Positions 44,928 to 55,144 of a stretch of DNA of 64,000 nt are shown here, one piece after another. Each line of letters opens with the position of its first letter. Position 1 is the first letter of the stretch. The position numbers were made by a program, and so were the translations under genes. Where the stretch lies: assembly GCA_964017185.1 (NCBI GenBank), contig OZ024871.1, positions 65,662,866-65,726,865 of the forward strand, read 5' to 3'. The notes below the pieces were generated by a model. The model worked only from the letters and a program-made list of their open reading frames with translations. It was not told where the DNA came from and did no database searches. This DNA is from Rugalucina vietnamica. Its lineage: Eukaryota > Mollusca > Bivalvia > Lucinida > Lucinidae.

Positions 44928-46125
44928 CAGCTCCGTTTCATTAATAACATACCCCTGCAATGTCGCAAAATAAATTGACCCCGCACCCTGCATTGCATGG
45001 CTCATTGCTGGATGGTTATTAGTCTGGCCTGGATGAAACTTCTACAATTTGTGTATATATTTATGTATGTTAAACTGGTAGTTTGTTTGTATTGATCGTG
45101 AGCAGTCCGATTGGACAGGAAGCTGCTTTCGGCGTGTACCAAAATTCTGGTAGATTAAATGTCAAGTTTTCAACTTTCGGCGATTAGTATTATGTAAGTA
45201 CTGTAAATATTGCCAGTTTCTGACATTGATGTTGTTTATTGGCATCTATTGTAGATACCTTAAAACCTACATCACATTCGCTAAAGTACTGAAGTAGAAA
45301 TGGAATATCTAACTATACCTACTACCCTGTATAATGCTACCATGCAAATGCATGTTTTCAGCACACATAAATTGTCTGAAAGTTTATCAAATTAAAAACT
45401 GGACATCTGAGAATATCATTAACAGTTGACATGATTATTTAAAGAGAGTTACGATAGCCTTGTATCTAATGCAATGTGTACCTGCCTATGACAATGTTTT
45501 AAGTTATGTAATGACATTCTTAAACATATATTTATTAAGGACATTTGATGGTTTTTGAATACAATTGATTGAAAAAGTGTGACTGGCGATTTTAACAAGA
45601 CGGCTTATATTAGTAATCATCCAAGAGAAACTTCAACGAATCAAATATTAAACGCGCGTGAGCACACTAAGATGGAAGTAGACATTAAGAGCAGTTTTGC
45701 TTCCTTGAAATATGTATGTAATGAAGGAAATAGCGTCTATTTAATCATTACTTCTGAACTTTATATGTATTGCGAATGCTATGCAAGTTTTAATGTATAT
45801 CAAATAGATGTCAATGAATAACATTCAGGTCAGAAAGTGGCAGTATTCACAGTACTTACATAATACCAATCGCCGAAAATTGAAAACTTGACATTAATTC
45901 TGTCGGAATTTTGGTACATGCCGAAAACAGCTTCCTGTCCAATCGGACTGCTCACGATCAATACAAACAAACTACCAGTTTAATACACATAAATGTATAC
46001 ACAAATTGTAGAAGTTTCATCCAGGCCAGACTAATAACCATCCAGCAATGAGCCATGCAATGCAGGGTGCGGGGTCAATTTATTTTGCGACATTGCAGGG
46101 GTATGTTATTAATGAAACGGACCTG
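44928..46125. mobile_element. foldback transposon FB2, 1.2 kb with 300-bp arms
   Basis: Arms at 44928-45235 and 45824-46125 are inverted copies. The ends CAGCTCCGTTTCATTAATAA and its inverse, with TA at 44926-44927 and 46126-46127, match the end consensus of FB1 (CAGGTSCGTTYA, then ATACCCCTGC). The arm interior is unrelated to FB1, so the family shares only its ends. The 80-codon ORF in the loop looks fortuitous. Confidence 0.87.
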
Positions 46126-46227
46126 TAGATCAGCTCTAGCAGTGAATTTTTGAGTAATATACATTACAGTCAGCGTGATGTTTATATCCTTCGCGCTCAC
46201 GCACAAAAGAAAAAAGGATTAAGTTCC

Positions 46228-46315
46228 ACGCAAAACCCACGCAAAACCCTCGCTCATTCCTCGCAAAATCCACGCTTGTTCCACGCTATGTCCACGTTCA
46301 TTCCTCGCAAGAAGC
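46228..46315 (+). repeat. 11-bp periodic CCWCGC array 1
   Basis: Eight consecutive 11-bp units of the form CCWCGYNNNNN, for example CCACGCAAAAC, CCTCGCTCATT and CCACGCTTGTT. The first six bases are conserved and the last five are free. Confidence 0.85.
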
Positions 46316-47258
46316 GTGTGAGTTGCGTGGGATATAAGCAGTTCCACGCTTGCTCACGCTTTCCACGTTCATTAAGGAAAAGAAGCGAGGAAAGGATTAA
46401 GAGACAAGCGAGAAAAGGATTATCGTTTCGTCTTGTTCAAAAGGGTAAAATTTATTAAAGTTGTATGACCAAATTAAATATATAATATATTATATTTATT
46501 TATTTATCCTAAGTACGAGGTCGGCAACTAAGTATGATGACGGTAAACCTGTACAAATACATAGTTACACTTGTACGACAAAGCGGCTGCACGTAAATAC
46601 ATATGCATGTTTTGACGAGTTGCATTCTGAGCAATACGTTATTCAGTATTGATTCAATTATCATCGTAGATTAAGTGATGAGAACATTTACACGTTTAAA
46701 TATTATTTGGCAGCGTGGTGCATTTTGGCTGCCGCGGTTTTAGATGCAGAAAATTGTACAATTAATTTGATACTTTTGCCATAAGAAAAGAAGAGCACCC
46801 CGGTTTGTTGTTTTGCAGAACATCTCTCAAATAAATGCGTCTTTCGTATTCTCTAAGATGCCCAACGTCAATTAAAGCTCGACCTACATGAAGTACGGTT
46901 CAAGCACCTTGCTACACGTACATGTATTATTTAATCATAAATTACGATGCACGTTACAATTAAATTTACATGCAATTAATTCATCTTAATTTCATCTTCA
47001 GAGTCGGTACAATGCCCCTGCAAGAATTCTGATTCCCTTTAACCTATTGTTTTTCTTTCAAGCATTTACCAAAGTCAACAAAATCAAGGTATTATTTTAC
47101 ACAGGATTAATAAGCGACATAGCCTCTAAGTTATAATTAACAACTCTAATTTGGTGCATAAAGTTATAAATTATCCTATTCGAACAAACACACAATTCAG
47201 TTTGCGTGATAAGTGATAAAATGCAAGCATATCTTTGAGATTTGAAATTTTAGAAAAC

Positions 47259-47313
<55 letters not shown>

Positions 47314-47667
47314 ATGTAAACGAAAACAAAAGAAAGTATAGAAAATAAAAACAAAAACTATGTTTGTGCATGTCTTCTTTGTTTCGGAAATGTAACACAC
47401 CATACTGATTTTTACATGTACATGTCTTCCAGACTTTCAGCGGCGGAAATGACTTCATTGCTTTTATTTCGGTTGACAAGAGACATATACATATATATAA
47501 AAGTGAAAAGAATCACCTTTTTCATGTCCCTTTTTCCTGAGCGTGAAACGAACGTGGTAAGCATGAGCGAGCGTGGGACTGTAGATATCTCACGCAACTC
47601 TCTTAATCCTTTCCACGTTTCGTTTCACGCTACAGTTAAGCAGTTCCACGTTTCATCTCCAAATTCC

Positions 47668-47735
47668 ACGCCAAACTCACGCTACTCCCTCGCAAAACTC
47701 ACGCAAAATCCACGCTTATTCCACGCAAAGTCCAC
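47668..47735 (+). repeat. 11-bp periodic CCWCGC array 2
   Basis: Six 11-bp units (CCACGCCAAAC, TCACGCTACTC, CCTCGCAAAAC and others) with the same design as array 1. More CCACGY words are scattered to either side. Confidence 0.85.
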
Positions 47736-47812
47736 GGAAAAATGTCACGTGACATGCGAAATTCCACGTTCGTAAGCGTGGGAGATATAAACATCACGCT
47801 GACTGTACTGTA

Positions 47813-47903
47813 TCACTGTTTGGAGGTCAGTTGTAAAGCAGAGCAAATCACGAGCGCGCTGCGCGAGCGATTTATCTGCGTACAACTGACCGACAAACAG
47901 TGA
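47813..47903. mobile_element. 91-bp hairpin MITE nested in element H
   Basis: A near-perfect palindrome, TCACTGTTTG to CAAACAGTGA, with a GAGCGCGCTGCGCGAGC centre. TA flanks both ends (47811-47812, 47904-47905). The left terminal repeat of element H lacks it at the matching point (46150-46160), giving an internal empty site. Confidence 0.85.
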
Positions 47904-47939
47904 TATATTACTCAACAATTTACTCACTAGAGCTGATCT

Positions 47940-48537
47940 GTTTCGATTCTAACACACAATAAACGGAATATGATCATTTTAAACATTCAGTTTCTTTAAC
48001 TTTTCACCATTGCACTGAAGTAATCCCGCCAATCGTTTGACTGCACCGCAAATGTTTACATATGTTTGTTACGTTTTGAACGCGTTGGAATGACGTTACA
48101 CCGTCTAACGTCAAGGTAACATGACTTTTGGGATAGCTGACGTCATAATTTAATCAAAATTGCGTCAAAACGGCGCAAAAGAACATCACGCTAATCCGGC
48201 CAATGATATATCACTCATTATTACCCAACCCCCTGTATAAAAATTAATTGAATAGTTTTGACTATCTGCACAAATCAGTGCTTAATTAGCACGCAATGTA
48301 CGAAATGCATGTAATGCGACAAATGTGACGTCACCAGCCGGTCCATAGTTTTGACTATACCATGCTAGTGACGTCACCTATGCAAACGTAATGCAAAAAC
48401 TGGGTGGAATAGTTTTAACTATACCATGACCGATGACGTCAACGTCACGAGCATTACGTAGAATATCTCGAGCGTAAATAACGTCGCGCGGCAATTAGTA
48501 AATTTTGTAACGAAATCGCAAATGATTTCTGGTTTAG
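47940..48537. promoter_or_regulatory. cluster of CRE octamers
   Basis: Four perfect TGACGTCA octamers occur at 48138, 48326, 48369 and 48434, with more ACGTC half sites between them. Two sit after a repeated phrase ATAGTTTTGACTATACCATG. In animals this octamer binds CREB/ATF proteins. With no gene start identified nearby, the cluster may be part of a repeat instead of an enhancer. Confidence 0.5.
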
Positions 48538-48539
48538 TT

Positions 48540-48705
48540 GGGTAATAAAGCAGTTATTCCATGGCCGTTTGGCAGAATAGTCAAACTATGTCCCTCGGTG
48601 CCGTTGACAGCTCAGTGCGCAATAATGCATTGAGCTGTCAACGGCACCTCGGGACATAGTTTTGACTATTCTCCAACCAGACATGAAATAACTGCTTAAT
48701 ATATC
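48540..48705. mobile_element. hairpin MITE-G copy 1
   Basis: A long hairpin: arms GAATAGTCAAACTATGTCCC and its inverse, continuing to the perfect stem GTGCCGTTGACAGCTCA and its inverse around a 16-bp loop. Outer words are TTGGGTAATAAAGCAGTTAT and CATGAAATAACTGCTTAAT. Confidence 0.75.
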
Positions 48706-49034
48706 ACTGCATTTTACCATTGGTTTCTATAGGCAGGGTGTGTTAGAATATGATTATTACCCAACCCGCTATATACAGAGTAATTGCATACTTTTCGCTA
48801 TATCATGAGTTGGTCTCTGACCGGTCCATAGTTTTGGATATAACATGGAACTATACCATGGTCTGGTACCCAGCTCAAAAAAGATAATATACAGTGTTTT
48901 TGATAGCAAATTGTCAACCTCCTCATTAATGACAGTGTGTCTTTCAAAGATGCTAAAGACCAATTTCATTTTGAACTGATATGGAGAGTCGGACGAATTG
49001 AATATTCATGATATCTTGTATATACATGTATGTT
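48706..49034. other. unassigned sequence with repeat-like phrases
   Basis: Contains further ATTATTACCCAACC and CATAGTTTTGGATATAACAT phrases related to the neighbouring repeats. No gene seen. Confidence 0.4.
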
Positions 49035-49035
49035 A

Positions 49036-49226
49036 GTGTTGGGTAATAAAACAGTTATTTCATGGCTGTTTGGTGAATAGTCAAAACCATTGCCCCTCGG
49101 TGCCTCAGATGACCCGATGGCCTTCGGCCTCGGGCAATAGTCCACCATGGTCATCCTCGTCACCTCGGGGCAATAGCTTTGACTATTCACCAAACCACCA
49201 TGAAATACCTGTTTATTATTACACTA
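49036..49226. mobile_element. hairpin MITE-G copy 2
   Basis: Arms TTTGGTGAATAGTCAAAACC and its inverse (GGTTTGGTGAATAGTCAAAG on the other strand), with TTGCCCCTCGGTG and its inverse inside. Outer words GTTGGGTAATAAAACAG and CTGTTTATTATTACAC match copy 1. Confidence 0.75.
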
Positions 49227-49598
49227 ACGCCAAAATTTATAATTAAACATCGGATCATGAAGGCGATGCAATACTGATAGTCTGAGAACTGATAAGAATC
49301 ACTTTTAAGAAATGTTACAGAATTTTTTTTTATCAGGAACCGGTCCCATCACAGCCAATCTCATAGTGACCATTAGGTAACATATATTTCCCCCAAGGTG
49401 GCCACTGGGTTCATTACGGAAACTTCTCCATGGATACTTGGGATTTTATTTTAATTACATATTTTAATATCTATTTATGAACCAAATTTTAATATTACAA
49501 ATATTTACCTTGCCTATCGTAAAAAAATGGTTTATTATCTTGAATTTTGTTAGAATTAAGCATTTTTGACTTTAAAATTACGTAATTGCATCAATTAT
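49227..49598. other. unassigned AT-rich sequence
   Basis: No feature recognised. Confidence 0.5.
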
Positions 49599-49698
49599 TG
49601 ATTTTCTTTTCTCTTGACCCCGTGAAACCTCAATTTTACTATATAAGTATAGGTTTGAAGGGGTTAAGTTCCACACGGAGATGTTTCCATGATGTACA
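49599..49698 (-). mobile_element. MITE-B end fragment
   Basis: About 100 bp of the TATA-like side: CCTCAATTTTACTATATAAG, AAGGGGTTAAG and CACGGAGATGTTTCCATGATG. Confidence 0.55.
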
Positions 49699-49736
49699 CT
49701 GCCAAATAAAATGACTATATACATGTATGGAAACTG

Positions 49737-50099
49737 CATGAGAAAACCAACAATTTGTAGATCCGACCAGTTTCGACACAAATCAGGTTGTACAGTCACA
49801 GAAAGGTACAAGTAGGCAAAGATCAGGAAAAGGCGCAATCAGAAAAAGATTCCCACTCCAAAAACCGAGGCGGGAAAAAACCAAACCAACAATCAGGTAC
49901 TTATACCATGAAACAATCGTAAGCCGAATCGTAAGCAGGCAAAAAACTTGAAATTTCGGATTTAAGAAGGAGAGAGGGTGTACATGTACTATACTTGTAG
50001 CGAAAATAAAGGCGCTGATCAGCTGTGCAGTTACTATACAGCTGATGTGCGCCTTTGTTTTCACATATGCAGATTGTTGGTTTTCTGGTGCATTGGCTC
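49737..50099 (+). mobile_element. MITE-A split by retroposon S
   Basis: MITE-A from GCATGAGAAAACCAACAATT to CATTGGCTC. It is interrupted at about 49804-49932 by a 5'-truncated copy of retroposon S (GGTACAAGTAGGCAAAGATC onward). S therefore moved after MITE-A had inserted here. Confidence 0.85.
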
Positions 50100-51518
50100 A
50101 TATATCAAAGGTTCTTTTCGCATCTTACAGCCTGTCAGATAGGTTTGTGTGTAATGAAAATTGAAACAATGTGTGTTTGACGACCTTCCCTCTCTTTCAG
50201 AACAAACAAACGAACATAACCGGAAGTCTAAATCGATCCATATCACATTTTACGCAACTCTTGCAGACACAATACGAGGTCGTTGTCGTAAAACGTCATT
50301 TTATTTCTTATAGAAATGTCTGTCCAATTACTGAAGTATTTGCTCATACTAAAACAACAATTTCTGAATACAAAAACAAAAATATTTATCAGTTAAACAG
50401 CCTTGTATTGATGAAATTGTATAGCAGCAAAAATAAATAGTTTGTAAATAAATGTTTTCCTCTGTCTATTGCAGATAGCATATCTGAGTGTCTGAAGAGA
50501 ATGGTTAAATGAACAGCGGTCACAAAGATCTCCGCCAATACAATACAGACAAACCTAGGATGTGTTGGGAGTAGTTTTCAAGTGCAAAGTATTATTTATT
50601 TAAATTAACTGTTCTTGAGTACCCCTACCTACCTAGAAATTAAATCACTTGGCTCCTGTTCTTCCTGTAATCCACTTACCATGCATGTGATATTATAATA
50701 CAGCTTGTGCAGACATGTATCAGCAACTCTTGCCATTAAAACCAATCTCCGACCTCGAAGTAAATAAAAAAAAAATGCATCATCTGTTCATGCGGTCCTT
50801 AAATAGTCATTGTCGAGTCTCTTCGAAGTAATATTGGTTTGGTATGACACACGCTCAGATCTCGTGAGTCTCGCCTGAAACTTCAATGGTAATCTGGGAT
50901 CTGGAACAAAATGAAAAACATAAGTTCCAAAATCATGCTGCATGATGCTCATCGTGCAGACTCAATTTCCTTAATATTAAATATAGAAAGAAATACCCTC
51001 ATGGACATAAGTTATTTAACAAGAAAATGATAACAACGTCTACGGGATTGTTTTATTTAAATTATAATTGCCAGTTGAAGAGTGATTCGAGGAAATTAAC
51101 TTTCAGCTTAACGTTCTATTACGGGTATTTAATTTTGATATATCCAAACAAGTTCAATCTTAAAACTCGTCAGATTCGCAGCATCAGTTTTGCAGGGGAT
51201 ACAAACGTGTACTTACCCGATGTATGTAAGTACGTAATCTTGAGTTGCAAATCAAATTTGGCCAGAATATGGACAGCATGTTTTGTAGGCGGCCAATGGG
51301 ACTGTATAATTGCCTAGCTCGACTGCACGAGCGATATTGCAAGTTGATGATACAGGTCTTAAAATTCTTCCCGTACATGCATTTAATGCTCTTATTCTGA
51401 AGGGATTGCTTGAATCAGTTTGCAATTTTCTATTTCCAACACATGTGGTTTTGGAGTGGGAATTTATTTCTGATTGAACCATTTCCTGACCAGTGCCTAC
51501 TTATACCTTTTGGTACCA

Positions 51519-51888
51519 ATCTCTGTATATTGCATGGTTCTAACGTGTACCCACAATCTATGTTTTGTGCAAAAATAAGAAAAAAAAGGTATACACCCCT
51601 GCGATATTCAGAAATAAATTGACAACTTTTCTTGTCTTTGAACAATCGTCACTGGCAAGAAATTGTTCAAAATTTGGCTCCATATGTTATGTGATCAATT
51701 AAGGCATACAACATCACAAGATCTGGAAGATTTTTATACAGAGTAAATATTTATAGACATACTTAACATATTGTATTAACAAATTCATCAAATTTGCTAA
51801 CTTGCTAGCGACGATTGTTCAAAAACAAGAAAAGTTGTAAATTTATTTCTGAATATCGCAGGGGTATATTAATAAGTGAACGCACCTG
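51519..51888. mobile_element. MITE-B fragment joined to a short FB1 derivative
   Basis: 51519-51590 is a piece of MITE-B (CACAATCTATGTTTTGTGC). It runs into 51591-51888, a deletion derivative of FB1: both arm ends are present (CCCCTGCGATATTCA at left; GCAGGGGTATATTAATAAGT, then GAACGCACCTG at right) but most of the arms are gone. TA follows at 51889-51890. The left tip is lost at the join. Confidence 0.78.
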
Positions 51889-52010
51889 TACTGTCCACAT
51901 AAAGTAGGGAATATTTGGTCCTGGCAGCTTTTTACCTTAAAATATGTTCGATTAAATGGTGTGGTGTTAGTAACCGTTAAACAAACACCTCAATCTTGTG
52001 AATTATTAAA

Positions 52011-53378
52011 GCCTAGGTTACATTTGCCCCGATCATCGTACGATTTTTCGGTCTGCGATTTTCTCTACGATTTTTAGACATCGTAGGAGATCGTGGGCTA
52101 CGACGTATGTGTTAACAATTCATACGGGCATCGTGCGATTTTTTGATCTGCCATTTGTCGACGTTCTCATACAAAAACGCAAGGCGATCGTACGGCAGTC
52201 GTATGTCTCCGCAGATAGTACGTAGATATCGTACGGATCCCGTGCGTTGTCCGTACGGAGTCCCTATACGTTTTGATACAAAACGCAAGGAGGCCGCACG
52301 GTAGTCGTAGGGTCTCCGCAGACTGTTAGTGGATATCGTACGGAGTCCCTTGGACTTCTGACTGATGCCTTGGTTACATTTGGCCTACGATTAGCTTGCG
52401 ATGATCGTACGATGCCATTTTTTGCATTTTCGTGCGGCCTCCGCAGGGTGACCTTACGATGTCCCTACGATTCTACGACTTCCTACGATCTCCGTGGCCT
52501 CTACGATCTTGTAATAGTCTGCACTATTACAAATTTTAAAATCGTAAGACCGTAGACCGTAGACACGTCGTAGGGCATCATACGGGCACCGTACGGATAC
52601 CCTGCGATAATCGAGCGGTCACCGCACGATATTTTTATGATAATTTGGGAACAAAAATCGTACAGTGACCGTAGGGAGGCCGCAAGGGGTCATGCCTAGT
52701 AGGTTACATTTGCCCCGATCATTGTACGATTTTTCGGTCCGCGATTTCTCTACGATTTTTTAAAAATCGAATGTGATCATGGGCTACGACGTAGGTGTTT
52801 ACAATTCATACGGGCATCGTTCGATTTCTTGTTCTAGCTTTTTCGATGTCCTGAGTCGGAACTGTTTGGAGATCGTAGGGGAAAAAAAAGGGTCTCCGCA
52901 CACTTTAAGTTGAAATAGTACGGAGCCCGTGAGGAGTCCTTACGATTTCTTGCGGTCTCCCTACGATAGCCGTACGATGTTAGGTGTCCGTACGATTTTA
53001 ATAAACTTGTGATATAACCGTACGGATGCCGCACGATCACCTTAAGGTCTACGATTATCTTATTATTTTAGTCCCCAAATTAGCATAAAACCGTGCGGTG
53101 ACCGCACGATCGTCGCAGGGTTTCCGTAAGGCGCCCGTACGATGATGCTACCTACGACGTGTCTACGGGCTACGGTCTTACGATTTTTAAAATTTGTAAA
53201 AGTGCAGACTACTACAAAATCGTAGAGGCTACGGAGATCGTAGGAAGCCGTAGGAAGTCGTAGGAAGCCGTAGAATCGTAGGGGCATCGTTGGGTCACCC
53301 TGCGGAGACCGCACGAAAATGCAAAAATGGCATCGTACGATCATCGCAAGTTAATCGTAGGGCAAATGTAACCTAGGC
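52011..53378. mobile_element. CGTACG-rich composite element
   Basis: Perfect 19-bp inverted ends GCCTAGGTTACATTTGCCC (52011-52029 and 53360-53378) lie between TTAAA duplications (52006-52010, 53379-53383). U1 (near 27358) and U2 (near 43050) show the single site ATTAAATCAC. The interior is dense in TACGAT, ATCGTA and CGTACG words and is richer in G+C and CpG than its surroundings. It is itself made of repeated blocks: 52011 onward resembles 52692 onward, and 52367-52685 is inverse to 53060-53378. ORFs over it are fortuitous and it has no transposase. Confidence 0.9.
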
Positions 53379-53908
53379 TTAAATCACGAGAAGCTTCGGG
53401 ACTGCATTTCTCGATTGCATTGAGCGAAAGGCTCCATTTCTTTGCAGCAATAATTTAATTGATCATTAATAAATTTTCAAATTACCCTAAAAGGATTCAT
53501 CGAAAACCTCGTTATGTAAATTTCTGAATCATGTTAAACTGTAGTGGTTGATAATTTATTCAGTCTCGTCTCAAAAAACCCTAACCTTTCCCTTTGTCAT
53601 TTTTTAGAATATTATCTAGAAACATTCTGAACATTACAGAATATAGCTTGAAATTGTTGCTATGTAGTACTTAAATTCTTCATGATATGCTCACGAAGTG
53701 TAAAGTAAGCAGTGAGAAGCAGACAAACCTACGCCTTATAATGATACAATGTTCAAATATATTGCCATGCTCTTGCTAAATTTCTTGATTACATAATCTG
53801 ACTAAAATGAACACTCCCCAGAGACTCTTACTGTCGCGTATATGACAAATCATGTTGTCGAGAACGAAACAAGTACGACTTAATGAGAGAAGGGAATGTC
53901 AAGAAAAG

Positions 53909-54180
53909 CATTACGAATACACGCCCATGCAAAATACAGAGATTTTTTTTCACAAGTAAAAATTAAAAATCAAAGAGTGGAAACTGTTTGATATTTTTCT
54001 TATTTTTGCTCAAAACATAGGTTGTGGGTACACATTAGAACCGTCTCGCCGAGGCGGTTCTAACGAGTACCTACAGCCTATGTTTTGGAGTAAAAATAAG
54101 AAAAATAGTTATACCCCAGCATACCTCAGTTTTTTCTATATAAACGTGGGTAATTATTACACGGACATCTTATCCTGATG
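53909..54180 (-). mobile_element. MITE-B, full length
   Basis: Starts CATTACGAATACACGCCCAT and ends CGGACATCTTATCCTGATG, with hairpin GAACCGTCTCGCCGAGGCGG. Confidence 0.86.
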
Positions 54181-55144
54181 GTAGTACACTTTGAAATGTA
54201 ACGTAACAGCAGAAGCTCCAGGAATTGAATATAAGAGTCCAACACAGAAACCTGGCATTAAAATTATGATTCCAATTATACGGGAGACCGGACGACAAGC
54301 TAATTGCTGAATGCTATATATCTGCATATGCTTATATGTAATTCATAATGCTAAAATGTTCATTTCAAAGTATAAACTTAGCCCGGATCCTTCTACGCAA
54401 TATTTAAAATCAAATGATTAATATATAGGTATGGTTAAAATCGAAGTGGACATTTTTCCAACAAAATGAAGAGTTTTAATTTGATGAACTGCCGTTATAA
54501 GGTAACTTCAATTACGCGATACGTAATTTTGTACACATTATAGAAGAGTCAACATACACATACTAGCCAACACATGAAATACACAGAAAAGCTGGCTGCA
54601 AGTACTGACACCAGATTTATTGAAACTCGATTACAAAAGTGGATAAAGGCAAGATATTTATTAATGAGAGTGACTTACACAATTTTGTGATTTTTAAGTT
54701 TGATAAGAAAAACATTTGCCTTTTACAATTAACCAACTTCCTTGAATATATACTCCTCAAAAGAAGTTTGCACTATTGAGATTTTTTCACATTTTAAGTG
54801 ACATTTCGACTAACAAATTTTTAAACCTACCTTTTTGAATTTGCACAGTCTGAATGAGTTTGATAAAATGTGTGATAAGACCAAAAAATTGCAGATGTTT
54901 GATGGAAAAACAACCCATTAAATTGTAGAGATGAGTCACTAAGCTTTATCTGAAAATTTAAACAAAATCTCAAAAAATTAGTTTTGGTCAGAAATGGCAT
55001 TTTTGTCCAAAAATATTTTTTTTTTTTTTTGCTTTAAATTATTGTTTTATTATCATGTGCGAGGATGTGAAACGAATTTAGGTTTGGAAGCCCAGAAATA
55101 CAGTTGTGGGCTTTTTACTGCACTCCAAATGTTTAAAAAAACAT

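Larger units (their letters stand above)
46127..47939. mobile_element. element H: inverted ends and CCACGC arrays
   Basis: Outer inverted repeats AGATCAGCTCTAG (46127-46139 and 47927-47939) continue inward to a perfect 23-bp inverted block containing GTCAGCGTGATGTTTATATC. The interior has two runs of CCACGC-like motifs spaced 11 bp apart, at about 46228-46315 and 47668-47735, both in the same orientation. The right terminal repeat carries a 91-bp hairpin insertion. An A homopolymer of 51 bases is at 47260-47310. There is no credible ORF. Confidence 0.75.
30450..50845 (+). repeat. tandem segmental duplication, unit U2
   Basis: Contains the same ordered blocks as U1, spread out by insertions: 30450-33440, 33570-34290, 41818-43940 and 50120-50845. 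The inserted material is the 1.1-kb ACGTC-rich element, retroposon S, a MITE-B carrying MITE-M, the 7.5-kb LINE, a TTAA MITE, and the 44-50-kb cluster of inverted-repeat elements. Confidence 0.82.

Noticed and set aside
47197..47403. A phenylalanine-run protein on the minus strand
   Set aside because: The run is the translation of the 51-base A homopolymer.
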